Positions 24,422 through 40,014 of a stretch of 64,000 bases of DNA are shown here, one piece after another (the first letter of the stretch is position 1; each line of letters starts with the position of its first letter). The stretch lies in the NCBI RefSeq assembly GCF_029867415.1, contig NC_081183.1:138779951-138843950 (forward strand), in the 5' to 3' direction. Position numbers and translations under genes: made by a program. Origin of the DNA: Vicia villosa (taxonomy: Eukaryota > Streptophyta > Magnoliopsida > Fabales > Fabaceae). The notes beneath the pieces are model-generated. The model searched no databases and had not been told where the DNA came from. It worked only from the letters and a program-made list of their open reading frames with translations.

Positions 24422-26282
24422 TTAAAGCTTTTACTCTCAAAACCCTTAACCCCAAAATAGCATAAACCCATAAAATACTCCAATGTCTCTATCTATGAGA
24501 CTCACCTAGGATTTAATGGATGCTTATAGGTTTCTATTCTGCCAATGGACTCCCACCATAGCCAAAACTTCACCTTCATCTTCATCAAACCCGTAGCTCT
24601 TTCTATATCAACTTTTTGCATAAATCATCCATCTTCAAACCCACCTAAATCCATCAATTCTGAACCTATGAACACAAATCAATATACCAAATCGAAGAAA
24701 ATTTTGTTTAGAATCCGAATCTTCAAGAATTACCTTAATCGGAGCAACGAGTGAGGATTTATGACTTTGTGAATGAAGACTGGTCAAGGAACCCGTATAC
24801 CAAAAATCAACTTCAGCCCCTTGACTTAAAATGCAATTATCTCCTTCAATAAACAAGCTATGAGCATTAACTTTATATGCAAATTGAATAGAATTTCGTA
24901 AGCTTTCCCACAAGACTAGAATCGTTACAATCAGAGTTATTAGCAGGAAGTTATGACATGTTTTTTGAGTGTTGTACCATGGTTGCGAAAATGAATTCTT
25001 CTTTCTTTCTTCTTTGTTTCAAAAAGCTATTCCTTCTTTCTCTCTCATAAATTCTGATTTTTGAAACACCACCCTCCAAACATGTCCTTATTCACATGCA
25101 CTCTAAGTGACATTTACACTTTTTCCATTTAGTTTGTTTCCAACTAATCTTCTTCCATCCCAACCAACCCTTTCTCAATTAGAGATTAATCCATAATTCT
25201 CTCTTAGCAATTTATATATGTATAATCATGCTTAATATAATATGGGATATTACAATTGAGATTATTTCTAAACTAATTTTTAATTTTTTAATTTGTAATT
25301 CCTTGTGTCGAAGCAGGTTGTTGCTTGAACACAAGGTGTGTCGAAGTGTGTAACAGTTTGTTACACATAACTTTGTTTTTAAATCTAGATAGATTTGATT
25401 TAGATTTAAAATATATTAGATTTGATTTAGTTCCAAAATAGATATTTTGGGCTTTTATAGTTTTGGGCTTTGGCTTAGGGAGAAAGCTAACTTAACTCTA
25501 TAAATAGGGAGTAACCCTCATTATTTGTAATCAAGTCATTATCTTGTATTCACAGAAGTTGCAGTTACAAGTGAATAACAGAATTTCCACAGTTTGTGGG
25601 CAGAGAGAAACTCTGCAAAAAATACTTTCTTCTTCTCTTTTAATTTCCACAAACCCTAATCCTACTTTTGTTCTTATTTTCTTCATTGTCATCTTTAACG
25701 ATAAGGAATTACTCAAAGGTTTGAGAGTCTAATTCCAACATCTGGTATCTAGAGCTCTGGTTAATTGATTCAAGGAAAGAAGAATGGCAATGGCAATGAA
25801 TCATCTGAATGGACATTTTCCAACAACACTACCTATTCTGAAAGGAGATAACTATGAGAATTGGTGCAAGCAGATGAAGATTGTATTCTGTTGTCAAGAT
25901 CTTTGAGATATTGTAAAAGAAGGGATAGAACCGCTTGCAAAAGGTGCGAAGGAGGAAGAAAAGGCTGCACATAAAGAATTGAAGAAGAAAAATTATAAAG
26001 CTTTCTTTATAATCCATCAATGTCTAAGTCCTGATAACTTTGAAAAGGTTAGTGATATAGAATCTTCAAAAGAAGCTTGAGAGATTCTTGAAAAATCTTT
26101 TGGAGGTGCAGAAAAGGTGAAAGAGGCGAGGTTACAAACTCACAAGAGAACATATGAATTGCTTTAGATGAAAGATAGCGAAGGCATAACTGATTTCTTC
26201 ACTAGGGTTATGAAACTAGTGAATCAAATCAAGACATGTGGAGAAGTATTAACAATAAGAGCTGTTGTTTCAAAGATCTTGA
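24422..26282 (+). repeat. Transplanted 1,861-bp copy of 14174-16034
   Basis: Both intervals have the same length with a constant offset of 10,248 bases, and I count only about nine substitutions, most of them G to A in this copy. The block holds part of the 13.7-15.0 kb LTR fragment, a full copia 2 LTR (25286-25740) and the first third of copia 2 gag (25784-26282). It ends in mid-gene at both sides and lacks LTR termini, so it did not arrive by retrotransposition. It is flanked by about 406-bp direct repeats of Ogre X LTR sequence. Confidence 0.9.
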
Positions 26283-27876
26283 CTCAAGCTATCTTGGTGA
26301 CTCAAGCTAAGGAAAAAAGCTTTGGATAATTGTCTTGAATCATTTATTTTTTAATTTAATTTTAAATGTAATAAAATTAAATTAAAAAAGAAACAAAAAT
26401 GTCATGGGCCAAATGTTGGTCATGGGAGCCATTTAACATCATTAGAAACATGTTTGGATCATGCATGTTTGGCCTCTTTTGAAAAAAAAACATTTTTGAT
26501 CAATGTTGGTTTCATGCATTTTTCCAAAAAATAGCCAACTTCAACAAGGCATATCTCCCTCAATTTTGATCATATGAATGAGTTCTTGTACTTTTTAGAA
26601 ACCTCAAGATGTCCTCTATAAGCTACTTTGGGAGCTTTTTTGCATTTGGTGAAGTTATCTTGATGTTATGGGCTTTGACAAAAAACCACTTTTTGTTGAC
26701 TTTGAAAATGACCTGTAATGTCTTGGCTCATATTTTCCAAATGGTAAATCCAATGACCATGGGACCAATTTCATTTGAAAGATAATTGAATTTCCTTCAA
26801 AATAAGCTTTGGTTGGAATTTTTTGGATGAACAAGGAGAGAGTTATGGCCAGTCAAAGTTCAGTTGACTTTTTAGGAGAAAACCCTAATTTTGAAACTTA
26901 GGGTTTTGTTGATTTCTGGACTTTTCTTGATGAATTATGATCAACCATTGATCAAATGATGAATCTTTTGACAAAATATGGATGTTGACAAAAAATTTCA
27001 TTTTTGACTGTCTGTTGACTTTTCGGTCAAACTGGTCGTCTGTTGACTGTTTGAGCTGCTGACTGTGCGTCCGAGCGAACCGAAGTTTGAAAATTTGTCT
27101 GGTGGTACTTTGATACATATGGAGATCCATGAAATCCATTTGAGGTCTCAAAAAAACTTGTTCTCCTGAAAAAAAAACAAAAACCCTAATTAGGGACTGT
27201 TTGTGTAGGAGACAGTTAAGCGTACCTGATTTTTATGCAGTGTTGAGTCTCTGCTGATCATGTGATTATCAGAAGACTTCTAGAACAAAAATCTAGGAAT
27301 TTTGAAATGCAAAAGATTGATTTGAATGGTGATATAAAACACGGAGAATCGTGCTGTCACCGGGTTTGACTGTTAACTGGCTGTCCGAGAATTAACATAA
27401 CAGTTAAAGTGAAAACTTAACTGTTAAAGTTAATTTTTCTTTTTTTTTTGTTTTTTTGTTGTGTTAATAGTGAAAACTCATTTACCTGAGTTGTTAGAAA
27501 AACACAAACATAATAAATAATTAAAATATACCGTACGCGAACGAAATTACCGATAATAATCTTGAAAAATATTTAATGCACAGAAAAATAAATATTTAAC
27601 TAGCAATAAACACACATAATACTATCTTGATAATTAAACGACGGTACGACGGACAATAAAATATTTAATACTGACAGTACAAATATTACATAATATAACG
27701 AACAGTACGACAAATATAATGAACGGTACATTATTTGAAAGCGAAAGATACGACAAACTTTAAATATGACGATTAAAAACCCATGCTATAAATAACAACA
27801 TATAGATGCACGGGAGTGTAAGCATCCCAGGTCCGCATTTTTCAGGACTATGCAGACAGAAAAAGGACATGATCAC
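26283..27876 (-). mobile_element. Ogre X 3' LTR, middle part
   Basis: The first 400 or so bases (26287-26692) repeat 24017-24423; after that the LTR runs on, collinear with 1.1-2.3 kb of the first LTR, until it is cut by the non-coding element at 27877. Bases 26281-26290 repeat a 10-mer (GACTCAAGCT) found again just downstream, like filler at a repair joint. Confidence 0.75.
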
Positions 27877-30740
27877 TGTTACGACCGGCTTTAAAATTTT
27901 AAGTTTATTAACTTAAACTACAGAGTCGCCACCTATGTTTTTATTTTATCCTAAGATAAGGGTAAACATGGGATAAAAACCTAATAAGAGTTTCTAGGTA
28001 AGTTGAGAAATTAGGGTCAAGGGAAGGTGTTAGGCACCCTTGACCCTTCCTTAAGGTTTTCTAAATGTCTCTAGGGTAAGAGTTTTTTGGCAAGGTTTAT
28101 GGTCTATAAAAAATTGTGGTTAAAAGTAGGGCAGAGAATAAGATCTCAAACCTACTTAATTTTAGGGAAAGGGGACTCGCCTTGTTACCAAGTGCCTACG
28201 TACCTCCTTATGGAGGATCAGAGTCAACGTAGTTCGTATTTGTTGGTGTTTTTTATGGAATTGTACATTATTTTGTATGTTGAATGTGTTTTACGTAGTT
28301 TGCAGTTTTTCGTAGTTTTTCCGTAGTTATGGTAAAAAGTATTTTTGGTGTACAATCCCTTTTTAATATTTTTGTAATTGATAACTAATGTTTTTTTAAT
28401 TTGAATTAGAAGAGCTAAATTAGATTTAGATAATTTTTTAATGTTGTAGTAAAGGGAATTTCGAAATTCTTAAATTAGAGAAAAAGGAACCTTAAAAAAA
28501 GTTCACAATTATAGTATTATAAAGTAGAAATTATTTAGTAAGAAAAGGTATTATTATTATTTTTTCAAAGTATAAATACATAATGTAAAACGAGATAATT
28601 CTAAGAAATTAATAAAGAAAAACAAATATTATCTAAATTTTGTTATGATGAAATATTCTTATAAGTTGTAAATAGATATTTTTTAGATATTGGATTAAAT
28701 AAGATCGTTAACCAATTTACTGAATAATTTATATAAATTAAATCTATTTTATTAAACAAAAATATAAGTTAGAAAGTTAATAGATTGTTATAATTTTTTT
28801 TAAAAATAATTATTGGTTATTTTATTTATCTAATTTTTTATTAAAATAGGACAATAGAATAAAATGAATATAAGTTAAATATTAAAGATGAATGTAGTTT
28901 AGAAAATCTAATTAATAACAGGGGCTGTATTTTATGTTAATAAGTAATTTAAGGGGGTGCAAGAATAAGTGGATCAGGCCCAACAGACTTAGCCATCCGC
29001 TAGCCAAGATGTGGGCACGCTCACGGTATTATGGTGAGTTGCAGAAGTGTGATCATTGATCCAGATCCAATGGTCCACAAAATCGTGATTTGTGGACGTA
29101 GATCTAGAATATTCTAATCGAACGGTCTGCATGCATTTGTTTTAAACGAGGGAGTATGATAAGATTATGTGGGGCACCGCCCACTTGACCAATCACGTGG
29201 CATTTCATTTTTTATTTATCATCACTCTTTCTCTCACCTTACGGTCTCTCTTTCTCTGTAAACGACAACAAAACCCAGAAAATGAACAGCAAGATGAAGA
29301 TCTTATGATCTTCATCCCCTTCCTCTCTCCCATTCGCAGAATCTCTAGGAAAAAAAAGCAAGAACATAAACACTAATCCCTACCCCAAACATCATGAAAC
29401 CCAACCCAATTTCTTCAGAAATCAACATTTAAACAACAATCAAGATCCGAGATTCAAAGCATGTTCATCGATATAACATCCTAAGCTAAGTATTCGGATT
29501 ACCTCTTTCCAGAAATTCTTTACGTTATTTTTCCTCTCCGATCTTGATTTGATTTCGCTTCTTCTTCGTTCCAGGTTTTAAATCGGCAGCGCGGCGAGCT
29601 TTTTATCCGCCTCCTTCTCTCTAATTTCTTTTTTTTTCTCCAAGTCTTTTTCCCGTCCCCCTTCTGTAGATTTTCGGTTTTACTTTTATAGAGTTTTTAG
29701 GAGTGATGAATTAGGAAATAGGTTTTAAGTCTCTTAATCGAATTTGATTCGTTTAAATATGATGATTTGATTTTGTTTTGATTATATATTGATTATGATT
29801 CAAAATGTTTCCGGATTCGTAAATTTGGTTATAATTTCGGATACGTCTCGTTGTAAATCGATATTAAAGTTTAAAATTGTTGTATTTAATCAAATAATTA
29901 TTTTCCTTTCTTGAATATTTGATTCTATTTGTGTTTATTGATTCACATATTTTAGATTTGGTAAAAAAAGTTAGTGTTTTTGTGAGGTTGAAGGTGGTGG
30001 GCGGCCATGAGGAAGATGAAGAAGAAAGGGCTATAAACCCTATTTAGACTTGGTCAAAGAAACCATAAAAAACAAAAGTCAGTAATAAATTAGTGACATT
30101 AATTGAATGATAATAATTAATTAGTAACGATTTTAGAGGTATTATTAATAATAATCAACAACTAATAATAATTCTTTTAATTAGCCACTTAATTAGTAAA
30201 ACGTGATTATATTCTAAGGAGTAATTATTATTATATTATTTTTTAGCCAACCATAATATAATAATAATAATATAATAATGAACTTGTTTTATTAATAGTG
30301 ACGATGATTAGCAATAATAAATAATTACCATCAAATTATCATAATAATAAATAATTTAATTATATTTGTAGTCATATTTAATTTATAAAATCTTTATGAC
30401 AAATTAGTTAAGTATAACCCAAAGTAAATTAAAAACAAGCACTTAGATATTTTTATGACATAATGATTTTAATTAGTTCTAATGGACTTAAGATTCATTT
30501 GAATCCAACATGACTTTCTAGAATAAAATGCACCCCTCTTTTAAATGGCTTAAGGAATGGGCTTAACAACTTAAATCTTAAGTCCACCGGTTTAATATTC
30601 ATCCCTCCTTTTTAAAAATAAACTCTATTGCAAATTTAAAAGAATTGGAATAAAACAATGATAGTAAAAATAGAAAAGTAGTAACATGCTTTAACCAAAA
30701 TAAATGTTTAAAACGATAGGTCAAATTTTGGGGTATGACA
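27877..30740 (-). repeat. 3' LTR of the non-coding element
   Basis: 2,864 bases. Minus strand starts TGTCATACCCCAAAATTTG at 30740 and ends GGTCGTAACA at 27877. A TATA-like CTATAAAAG lies near 29683-29691 on the minus strand. The first 200 or so bases at 27877 match 37040 onward; the middle is much less alike. Confidence 0.85.
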
Positions 30741-30756
30741 GCTGCCCCTATTTAAT
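30741..30756 (-). other. PPT of the non-coding element
   Basis: Minus strand TTAAATAGGGGCAGC directly before the LTR start TGTCATACC. The same tract type is at 47018-47030 and 53712-53726. Confidence 0.8.
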
Positions 30757-31309
30757 TACTATTTGATTGAAGGGCGTGAGAGTAATGTCTCACGCGTTTC
30801 GGATCGGAGAGTTATTAAATAATAGAAGACCCCTAAATTTGTCCGTTTAAATAGACGTAGATAATTAATTTACCTATACCAAGGTTTGTGAATTGACATA
30901 TTCGTTTCGCTATAAGATTGACACTTATAACCACGAGATATTTTGTCACATGTTTCGCTCCTTTATTCTGACGAATGTCGACTCTATATTTATTATAAAG
31001 CCGAGAATGTTCAACGATGATTATACATTCTTACCGCGACCTAGGGGGTAAGTGATGCGAGTACAAACTCTAACTTAGGATTAATCCATTAGAGTTGGGG
31101 AAACATGAAGAATTAACTTGCTAAAGTCTAGGGACTGATAAAGCAAGCATTCACAGATTCTTGTGTCATGTTTTAAGGATTAATTTGCTTAATCTATAGA
31201 TTGATATAGAAAACATTCGTAGATCCTTATATACACCTTCTTACACTAATATAGTAAGAGGTATGCGGGTCCGAACTCTATCTGGGATCCGTCCAGTAGA
31301 GTTGGAAAA

Positions 31310-31800
31310 AATAGAGAATTAACCTACTAAAAAGGTAGCAAGCATTCACAGATTCTCGTTTGTGCGTGTAGGATTAACTTGCTAAAAAGGTAGCAAGCAT
31401 TCTCAGATCCTGATTTATGCGTTCAGGATTAACTTGCTAAAAAGGTAGCAAGCATTCTCAGACCCTGATTTATGTGTGCAGGATTAACTTGCTAAAAAGG
31501 TAGCAAGCATTCTCAGACCCTGATTTATGCGTGCAGGATTAACTTGCTAAAAAGGTAGAAAGCATTCTCAGATCCTGATTTATGCGTTCAGGATTAACTT
31601 GCTAAAAGGTAGCGAGCATTCTCAGACCCTGATTTATGCGTGCAGGATTAACTTGCTAAAAAGGTAGCAAGCGTTCTCAGACCCTAATTTATGCGTGCAG
31701 GATTAACTTGGTAAAAAGGTAGCAAGCATTCTCAGACCCTGATTTATGCGTTCAGGATTAACTTGCTAAAAAGGTAGCAAGCATTCTCAGATCCTGATTT
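31310..31800. repeat. 55-bp tandem array in the 3' UTR of the non-coding element
   Basis: About eight to nine copies of a 55-base unit containing GATTAACTTGCTAAAAAGG and TAGCAAGCATTCTCAGA. Copies differ by single bases. Older, diverged copies can be seen just upstream (31.06-31.31 kb). Located 570-1,060 bases inside the PPT. Confidence 0.9.
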
Positions 31801-31984
31801 TATACTTTCTTAACGCAACCTTTAGGGTAAGAAGTATATAAATAGATAACTTAGTGCTGCACATACTATATGTGCAAAGTTATATTACGGATTCTTAAGT
31901 GAATTGTGTTGAACATGATTGTGTGTATGCCGTTTGATAATGCTTGTGTATATGTGCTGAATGTTTATGCGTGAAACGATTGTG

Positions 31985-32140
31985 TTTAGAAACTCACGAC
32001 TCGAGGGTCGGACATTCACGACTCGAGGGTCGGAAAACAAACCAATCACAACACGAGGGTTGGAAACTTACGACTCGAGGGTCGAAAAACAAACCAATCA
32101 CAACACGAGGGTTGGAAACTCACGACTCGAGGGTCGGAAA
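31985..32140. repeat. Short direct repeats with a CGACTCGAGGGTCG motif
   Basis: A 52-base unit (ACAAACCAATCACAACACG followed by AGGGTTGGAAAC and CGACTCGAGGGTCG) appears twice with partial copies at both sides; one more motif copy is at 33043. Open frames across it are by-products of the repeat. Confidence 0.75.
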
Positions 32141-32389
32141 CTGGGCTTTTGTAGTATGTGAATGCGCTAGATGATATGTATATGCTAATGCATATGTATG
32201 TATGCTGGTGCAATCCCGAGATTTTATCTCCTTAAACCCACTGAATCTGTTTATTCCATGTTTGCTCCTATACCATGACTATGCTTATGTCGGCTTAGTA
32301 ATGTTTATGTATGCGGATAATGCTTATGCATATGTTGATTGATGTATCGAGTGTAATGAAATAACGCCTTCTATAAGACTACCTGAAAA

Positions 32390-32890
32390 GGTTTCCGGAA
32401 TGGATATGAACATTTGTCTTAAAGAAGACTACCTGAAAAGGTTCTTAGAAAGGATAAAATTTGTCTTAAAGAAGACTAACTGGAAAGGCTGAAAGATGTC
32501 TTAAAAAAGACTACCTGGAGAGGTTCCTGGAAAGGATGACAATTCGTCTTAAAGAAGACTACCTGAAACGGTTCCTAGAAAGGATTGTGGATGTCTTAAA
32601 GAAGACTACCTAGAAAGGTTAAGAGATGTCTTAAAGAAGACTGCCTAAAAAGGGGATCCTAGAAAAGATAAGAGATATTTGAACATGTCTTAAAGAAGAC
32701 TACCTGAAAAGGTTAAGAGATGATGAGAAATACCTGGAAAGGCTCCTAGAAAGGATGAGAAGATGTGTCTTAAAGAAGACTGCCTGAAAAGGCTCCTAGA
32801 AAGGATTGTGGATGTCTTAAAGAAGACTACCTAGAAAGGTTAAGAGATGTCTTAAAGAAGACTACCTAAAAAGGTCTCTGGAAAGGACTG
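32390..32890. repeat. Degenerate tandem array with a GTCTTAAAGAAGAC hairpin
   Basis: Around a dozen irregular units of about 35-50 bases made of GTCTTAAAGAAGAC, TACCTGAAAAGGT and CCTAGAAAGGAT. Each GTCTT-AAAG-AAGAC can fold as a 5-bp stem, and ACCT-GAAA-AGGT as a 4-bp stem. Confidence 0.8.
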
Positions 32891-34587
32891 GTAACTTTTG
32901 TCTTGATCATTTGTGAACTGTCTCTAAAGAATTGCTCAGAATTAATCTTCAGGATTGTATTTATCCTGAATGAGTGTCAGGATTGAATCTTTGTCTTGAT
33001 TGTCTCTGCACTATATTTTAGACGATGATGTTCATAAACTCACGACTCGAGGGTCGGAAAGAAAATGATATGTACGGTTTAACACCAGAGCGCAATAACT
33101 TTATGAATGCATGATAATGATTTATGATGACTTGAATGTTTTGATTGATGCCCCGATGATGGGTCGTGGATAACAAAGGCGTAGAAAGATTGCTTGCGTA
33201 ACATGGTTGTTTGTCATACGATGGTAGGGTGTTATGCTGGCATGATTTCCTGATACTCGTTTTGAACTCGAAGATCGTAGATGTAGGAGAGAGACTTATT
33301 GGGGATTGTAAAAATATGAGGATAGCTTTCCCCTTCGCAGTATGTCTTGCCCCAATTTGTTAGGTTTTTGTAGAGATTTCTCTTGATATGAACTTGGACG
33401 TAGTTTTGTCGTAGTATGCGCTTGAGATGGCTTGCCTCACTAATTTGAATTCACAACATGATGCCCCTTGATTAAACGACTCTTGGAATGATTTCAATCT
33501 GATGATCTATTTCGAATCAACTCCTTTTGATCAAGCCTCATAGTGATTGCCCCTGGGAAACTATGTTTTGAATCAATTCCTTTGGTCAAGCCTCGTAGTA
33601 ATTTGCCCCAACATTTGAAAGATGTGCCCCTTAATCTGAAGGAAGTGCCCTTAGAGGGAACTTGAATTTTACTAGTGAACTTGATATGCACTACCCCAAT
33701 ATTTGATAGTTGAAAGGTCTGCCCTCAATCTCCAGGATATGGAGGGCTAACCATATGTGATATCAATTCGATATGAATTGCCCCAATATTTGGATTTTTG
33801 AAAGATATGCCCCTGATTGTTATTGCTTCGAGATGTGACCCAAGTTGATTGAATCTTATGATGAATGCCCCTAGTCCATAGGATATTTTGATTATGCGCC
33901 CCTATAATCATTGGGATTTTGCCCATGATTAGGAGAAACTCTTAGATGTTTTCCCCTAGTTAGAAGCTTCTTGAAATGACTCACCAATGTCAAAATCTCA
34001 TTGATGCTAAGTATTGATTTGAAAGTAAAGTTGTACCCTTTAAAAAGTAATTCTTAGTTATGCACATGCCAGTTTTGAAATTGAAGTTCGTTATGAAATA
34101 GAAATGGATGATTAGAGATGGATATTTGCAGAAGCAAAATTTTTAGCAATAAATTAACAAACATGGGAGTCAGTATAACACAAATTTTTCCGAGTATGCT
34201 TTCAAAGTTAACCTTGCTTCAATTAGGGCTTTTGAATGTTGTATCGTGGTCGTGGTTCGTGGTTTAAGAAATAAAGGATATATGGCTCAAAATTTATTTA
34301 GCCCACCCCATTCTCCTTGATATTCTCCAATCCTAAATTCGATTAATCCACTAGATGTATTCAGTTTGCAAGAGAGTTTGTTTTGTTCCGATGATGAGCA
34401 GGAGCATTAGTGAAGATCCAAGCGCCAATGAAGAATGTTGTTAAGATCCAACCGTTGATGGGAAGCTTTAATGATTTAGCAATCACAAGATTATCTTCCA
34501 TTTTTTGTTTTTGTCTTTTATCCCTTATTTTTTGCATGGACCAATTCTTTTGAATTTAATCTATTGGGATGATGCCCTAACTTTTGC

Positions 34588-34633
34588 CTAAGTCACGTTT
34601 ATTTTACTTTATGGAATTTCCCATTTGACTTAG
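34588..34633 (-). other. CTAAGTCA/TGACTTAG hairpin in the 3' UTR of the non-coding element
   Basis: A perfect 8-bp inverted repeat (34588-34595 with 34626-34633) next to the conserved CCCTAACTTTTGC at 34574-34586. The same inverted repeat with a shorter loop is at 56117-56144, and altered versions are at 42752-42781 and 44563-44593. Confidence 0.7.
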
Positions 34634-37019
34634 CGGGCTCTTTTTTTTTTGAAATTGTTCTTTGGAAATTTCTCTATTGACTTTGAACAGTGTGACTGCC
34701 ATGCTGATTTTGAGAGCTTCATCTTTGTGGTTTCATTGACTTTAGAAGATGATTGTGAGATAATGGGTGTGCTTGAACCTTTGCATAGATGGGCTGATTC
34801 TCTTGAGACAAGAATGCATCATTGAATTAATCGAAGTCTACCCTGCCCCTGGTTAAAATTAAAGTTTATTTGAAAAATAGAAACAAACTCCAACTCCTGG
34901 CTCGAGGGGGTTGACTACGGATTAACTCCTTATTTCTCCACGTGTTTAGGAATTGAAACAATGCCTTACATCGTCAACTAAGGTCTTAACATTGAAAGCA
35001 TACGTTAGCCAATTTAGTTATTTTAATTCTTCATTCTCCCTCGAAGTTTGTTAAAAGTGAAAATGGAAAGTTGATAATGGAAAAGTATTGATATTCATAG
35101 ATACGAAAGAGTGAAACGAATGGATTCATTCAAAACATGCATGATTATTTTATTAGAATTATTAATCGAAAGGTACAACGTTTATACCAAATAACACTTA
35201 GCGATCATAGAAATTACAATTTGAAATGATAAAACCTATTGATCCTAGGGACATTATCCTTTGTTGATCCAATGACTTTGTTTTACTTCTTAGTTCTTTG
35301 ACTTGTAGAAGTAAAGGGTGATCTTTGATTTTCCTTGGGCATACCAATTTTGTTGAGAAGGCAGTTGATCTCGATGCAGGGGAATCTCTAATGATAATTG
35401 AATTTGGGGCGTATGTGTAGGCGTAAGCATGTAGCTTGTATAGTGAAGGGCGGCCTTTTCTATTCGTAGGACCAAGCTCATTTGAATCTCCAATAGTTAA
35501 TTTTCCTCTCTCCATAGTTTAATACCTTTCGAGTTTCTTCACGGGTCTTGGGAAATCAGCTAGCATAGCAAATGTTGGACACGGGCGATGGTGGAAATGC
35601 AAATGCAAATGTATGAATGTAAGACAATGTGTGATACGAGGAAAGAAACCAACATATGCTAAGGATTATGCTAGATAGATGGAAATCCCTACAGGCTAGC
35701 GACTATGACACAACAAAAGAAATCCCTACAGGCTAGGGAATGCGTAGAAGATAGCACCTGGTGACTATTTCAACAGACGCCAGATCCCATGGCCGTCAGG
35801 AGGCCATGTGACGTGCATTAACGAAGATGTCCTTCATGGGAAGAACAAGATCTTCAAAAGGAATCCCTATAGGCTAGGGATTGCAATAAACAAAGGAAAC
35901 CCCTACAAGCTAGGGAATGCGTGGGAAAGAACACATGGTGACCGTTCAAGATGGTCACCAGATCTCATCAGTCGTTCGCTTCAAATATAATGGCCCTCAA
36001 AATAGATATCCGAGGGCGTAAATTCAAAGTCTAATGAACGGATGGCTTGGATTGCCTATTGGCGTCAATAAATCCCATGGACGGCTCGCTTCAAATCTAA
36101 TGGCCCTCAGAAGAAATATCTGAGGGTGTGGATTCAAAGTCTAGCGAATGAATGACTAGGTTTGAATATTGATTGAGGATACGCGGTATGCGAGCGCTCG
36201 GGGATCCATCAAGAGTCTCCTCACCACGTGGCCATCATGAGGCCACATGTTGTGCATTCAGGGACAAAAGGACGTCCACTTAAACTAAAATCTGAGAGGT
36301 CTTATAGACAATTTCAGATTAAGAGGGAATCCCTATAGGATATGGATCTAGATTAAGCGAAATAACCCCTTTATGAGTCTAAGGGACGATAATCGTAGGA
36401 GGTAAACCTACGTAGATTAGGTTTACACGGTAATGTTCCTCTCGGGATGGCTTCCCGTGAATGGTGGGATGATAAAATTACCTTAGTACGTAGGTTCATA
36501 AGTTCGTCCTACGTATCTTCTACCTTCCCAAAGGTGGTTTAATTCTAAAGGTTTCATGGTGCTCTTTCGTACCCTCTGAAACTTTTTGTTTCATCGGATT
36601 TTTTTTGAAAGGGCTTTTTTTTCCATAAGGTTCGAATTTTAGGGGTAGGTTCCCAGAGAGATCAGCCAAATTCCGCATCCTACCCTCGACAAGGTCTAGC
36701 CTCGTCTAAGATATTTCTCGGAATTCAGCCCACTCTGAGTGGAATTGTCACTAAAGCTCGTAGGCGATGCAAGTCTCCTCTTACTTAATGACAATCCCCA
36801 CACTTAAGGTTTAACAAACATAGATATGATAATTCTCCAATATTAAACAAGAATAAATAAAAACATAGGCAGATAATTATATACAAACTATAATAAAGAT
36901 ATATTTATTTTTGTCAAATAATAAAAAAAATAAAATAAACCATAAAATAAATAACTCCATAAACCCTAAAAACAAAAAGAGACATGGCCCAAACCTTAAG
37001 TGCTTCTCTGCTTTAAGGG
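34634..37019 (-). other. Rest of the internal region of the non-coding element, no gene
   Basis: Contains a stretch near 34.82-35.0 kb that matches 56.35-56.51 kb of the gag-only element (TTTAGGAATTGAAACAATGCC), then unique DNA, then a hairpin-rich leader at 35.7-36.3 kb. The longest open frame, 35198-35515 on the minus strand (105 codons), resembles no family I know, and an overlapping open frame has similar composition; I do not call a gene. The remaining parts (30.76-31.3 kb and 32.9-34.57 kb) also show no gene. Confidence 0.6.
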
Positions 37020-37037
37020 TCCCCAGTGAAGTCGCCA
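37020..37037 (-). other. PBS of the non-coding element
   Basis: Minus strand TGGCGACTTCACTGGGGA, two bases from the end of the 5' LTR. It differs by two bases from the PBS of the gag-only element at 59348-59365. Ogre elements are known to use a tRNA-Arg type primer; I have not checked the tRNA match. Confidence 0.8.
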
Positions 37038-37039
37038 AC

Positions 37040-40014
<2,975 letters not shown>

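Noticed and set aside
24422..26282. Independent copia insertion
   Set aside because: Only one LTR and part of gag are present together with flanking DNA identical to the donor site, so it is a copied genomic segment and not a new insertion.
31310..31800. Possible CRISPR-like array
   Set aside because: Units are directly adjacent tandem copies without unique spacers, in plant retrotransposon DNA.
31944..32174. Overlapping open frames of 66-76 codons
   Set aside because: Both come from 52-bp direct repeats; two frames of the same repeat are open and neither resembles a protein family.
35198..35515. 105-codon open frame (minus) in the non-coding element
   Set aside because: No domain I recognise, and an overlapping frame is open with similar composition; not enough to call a gene.
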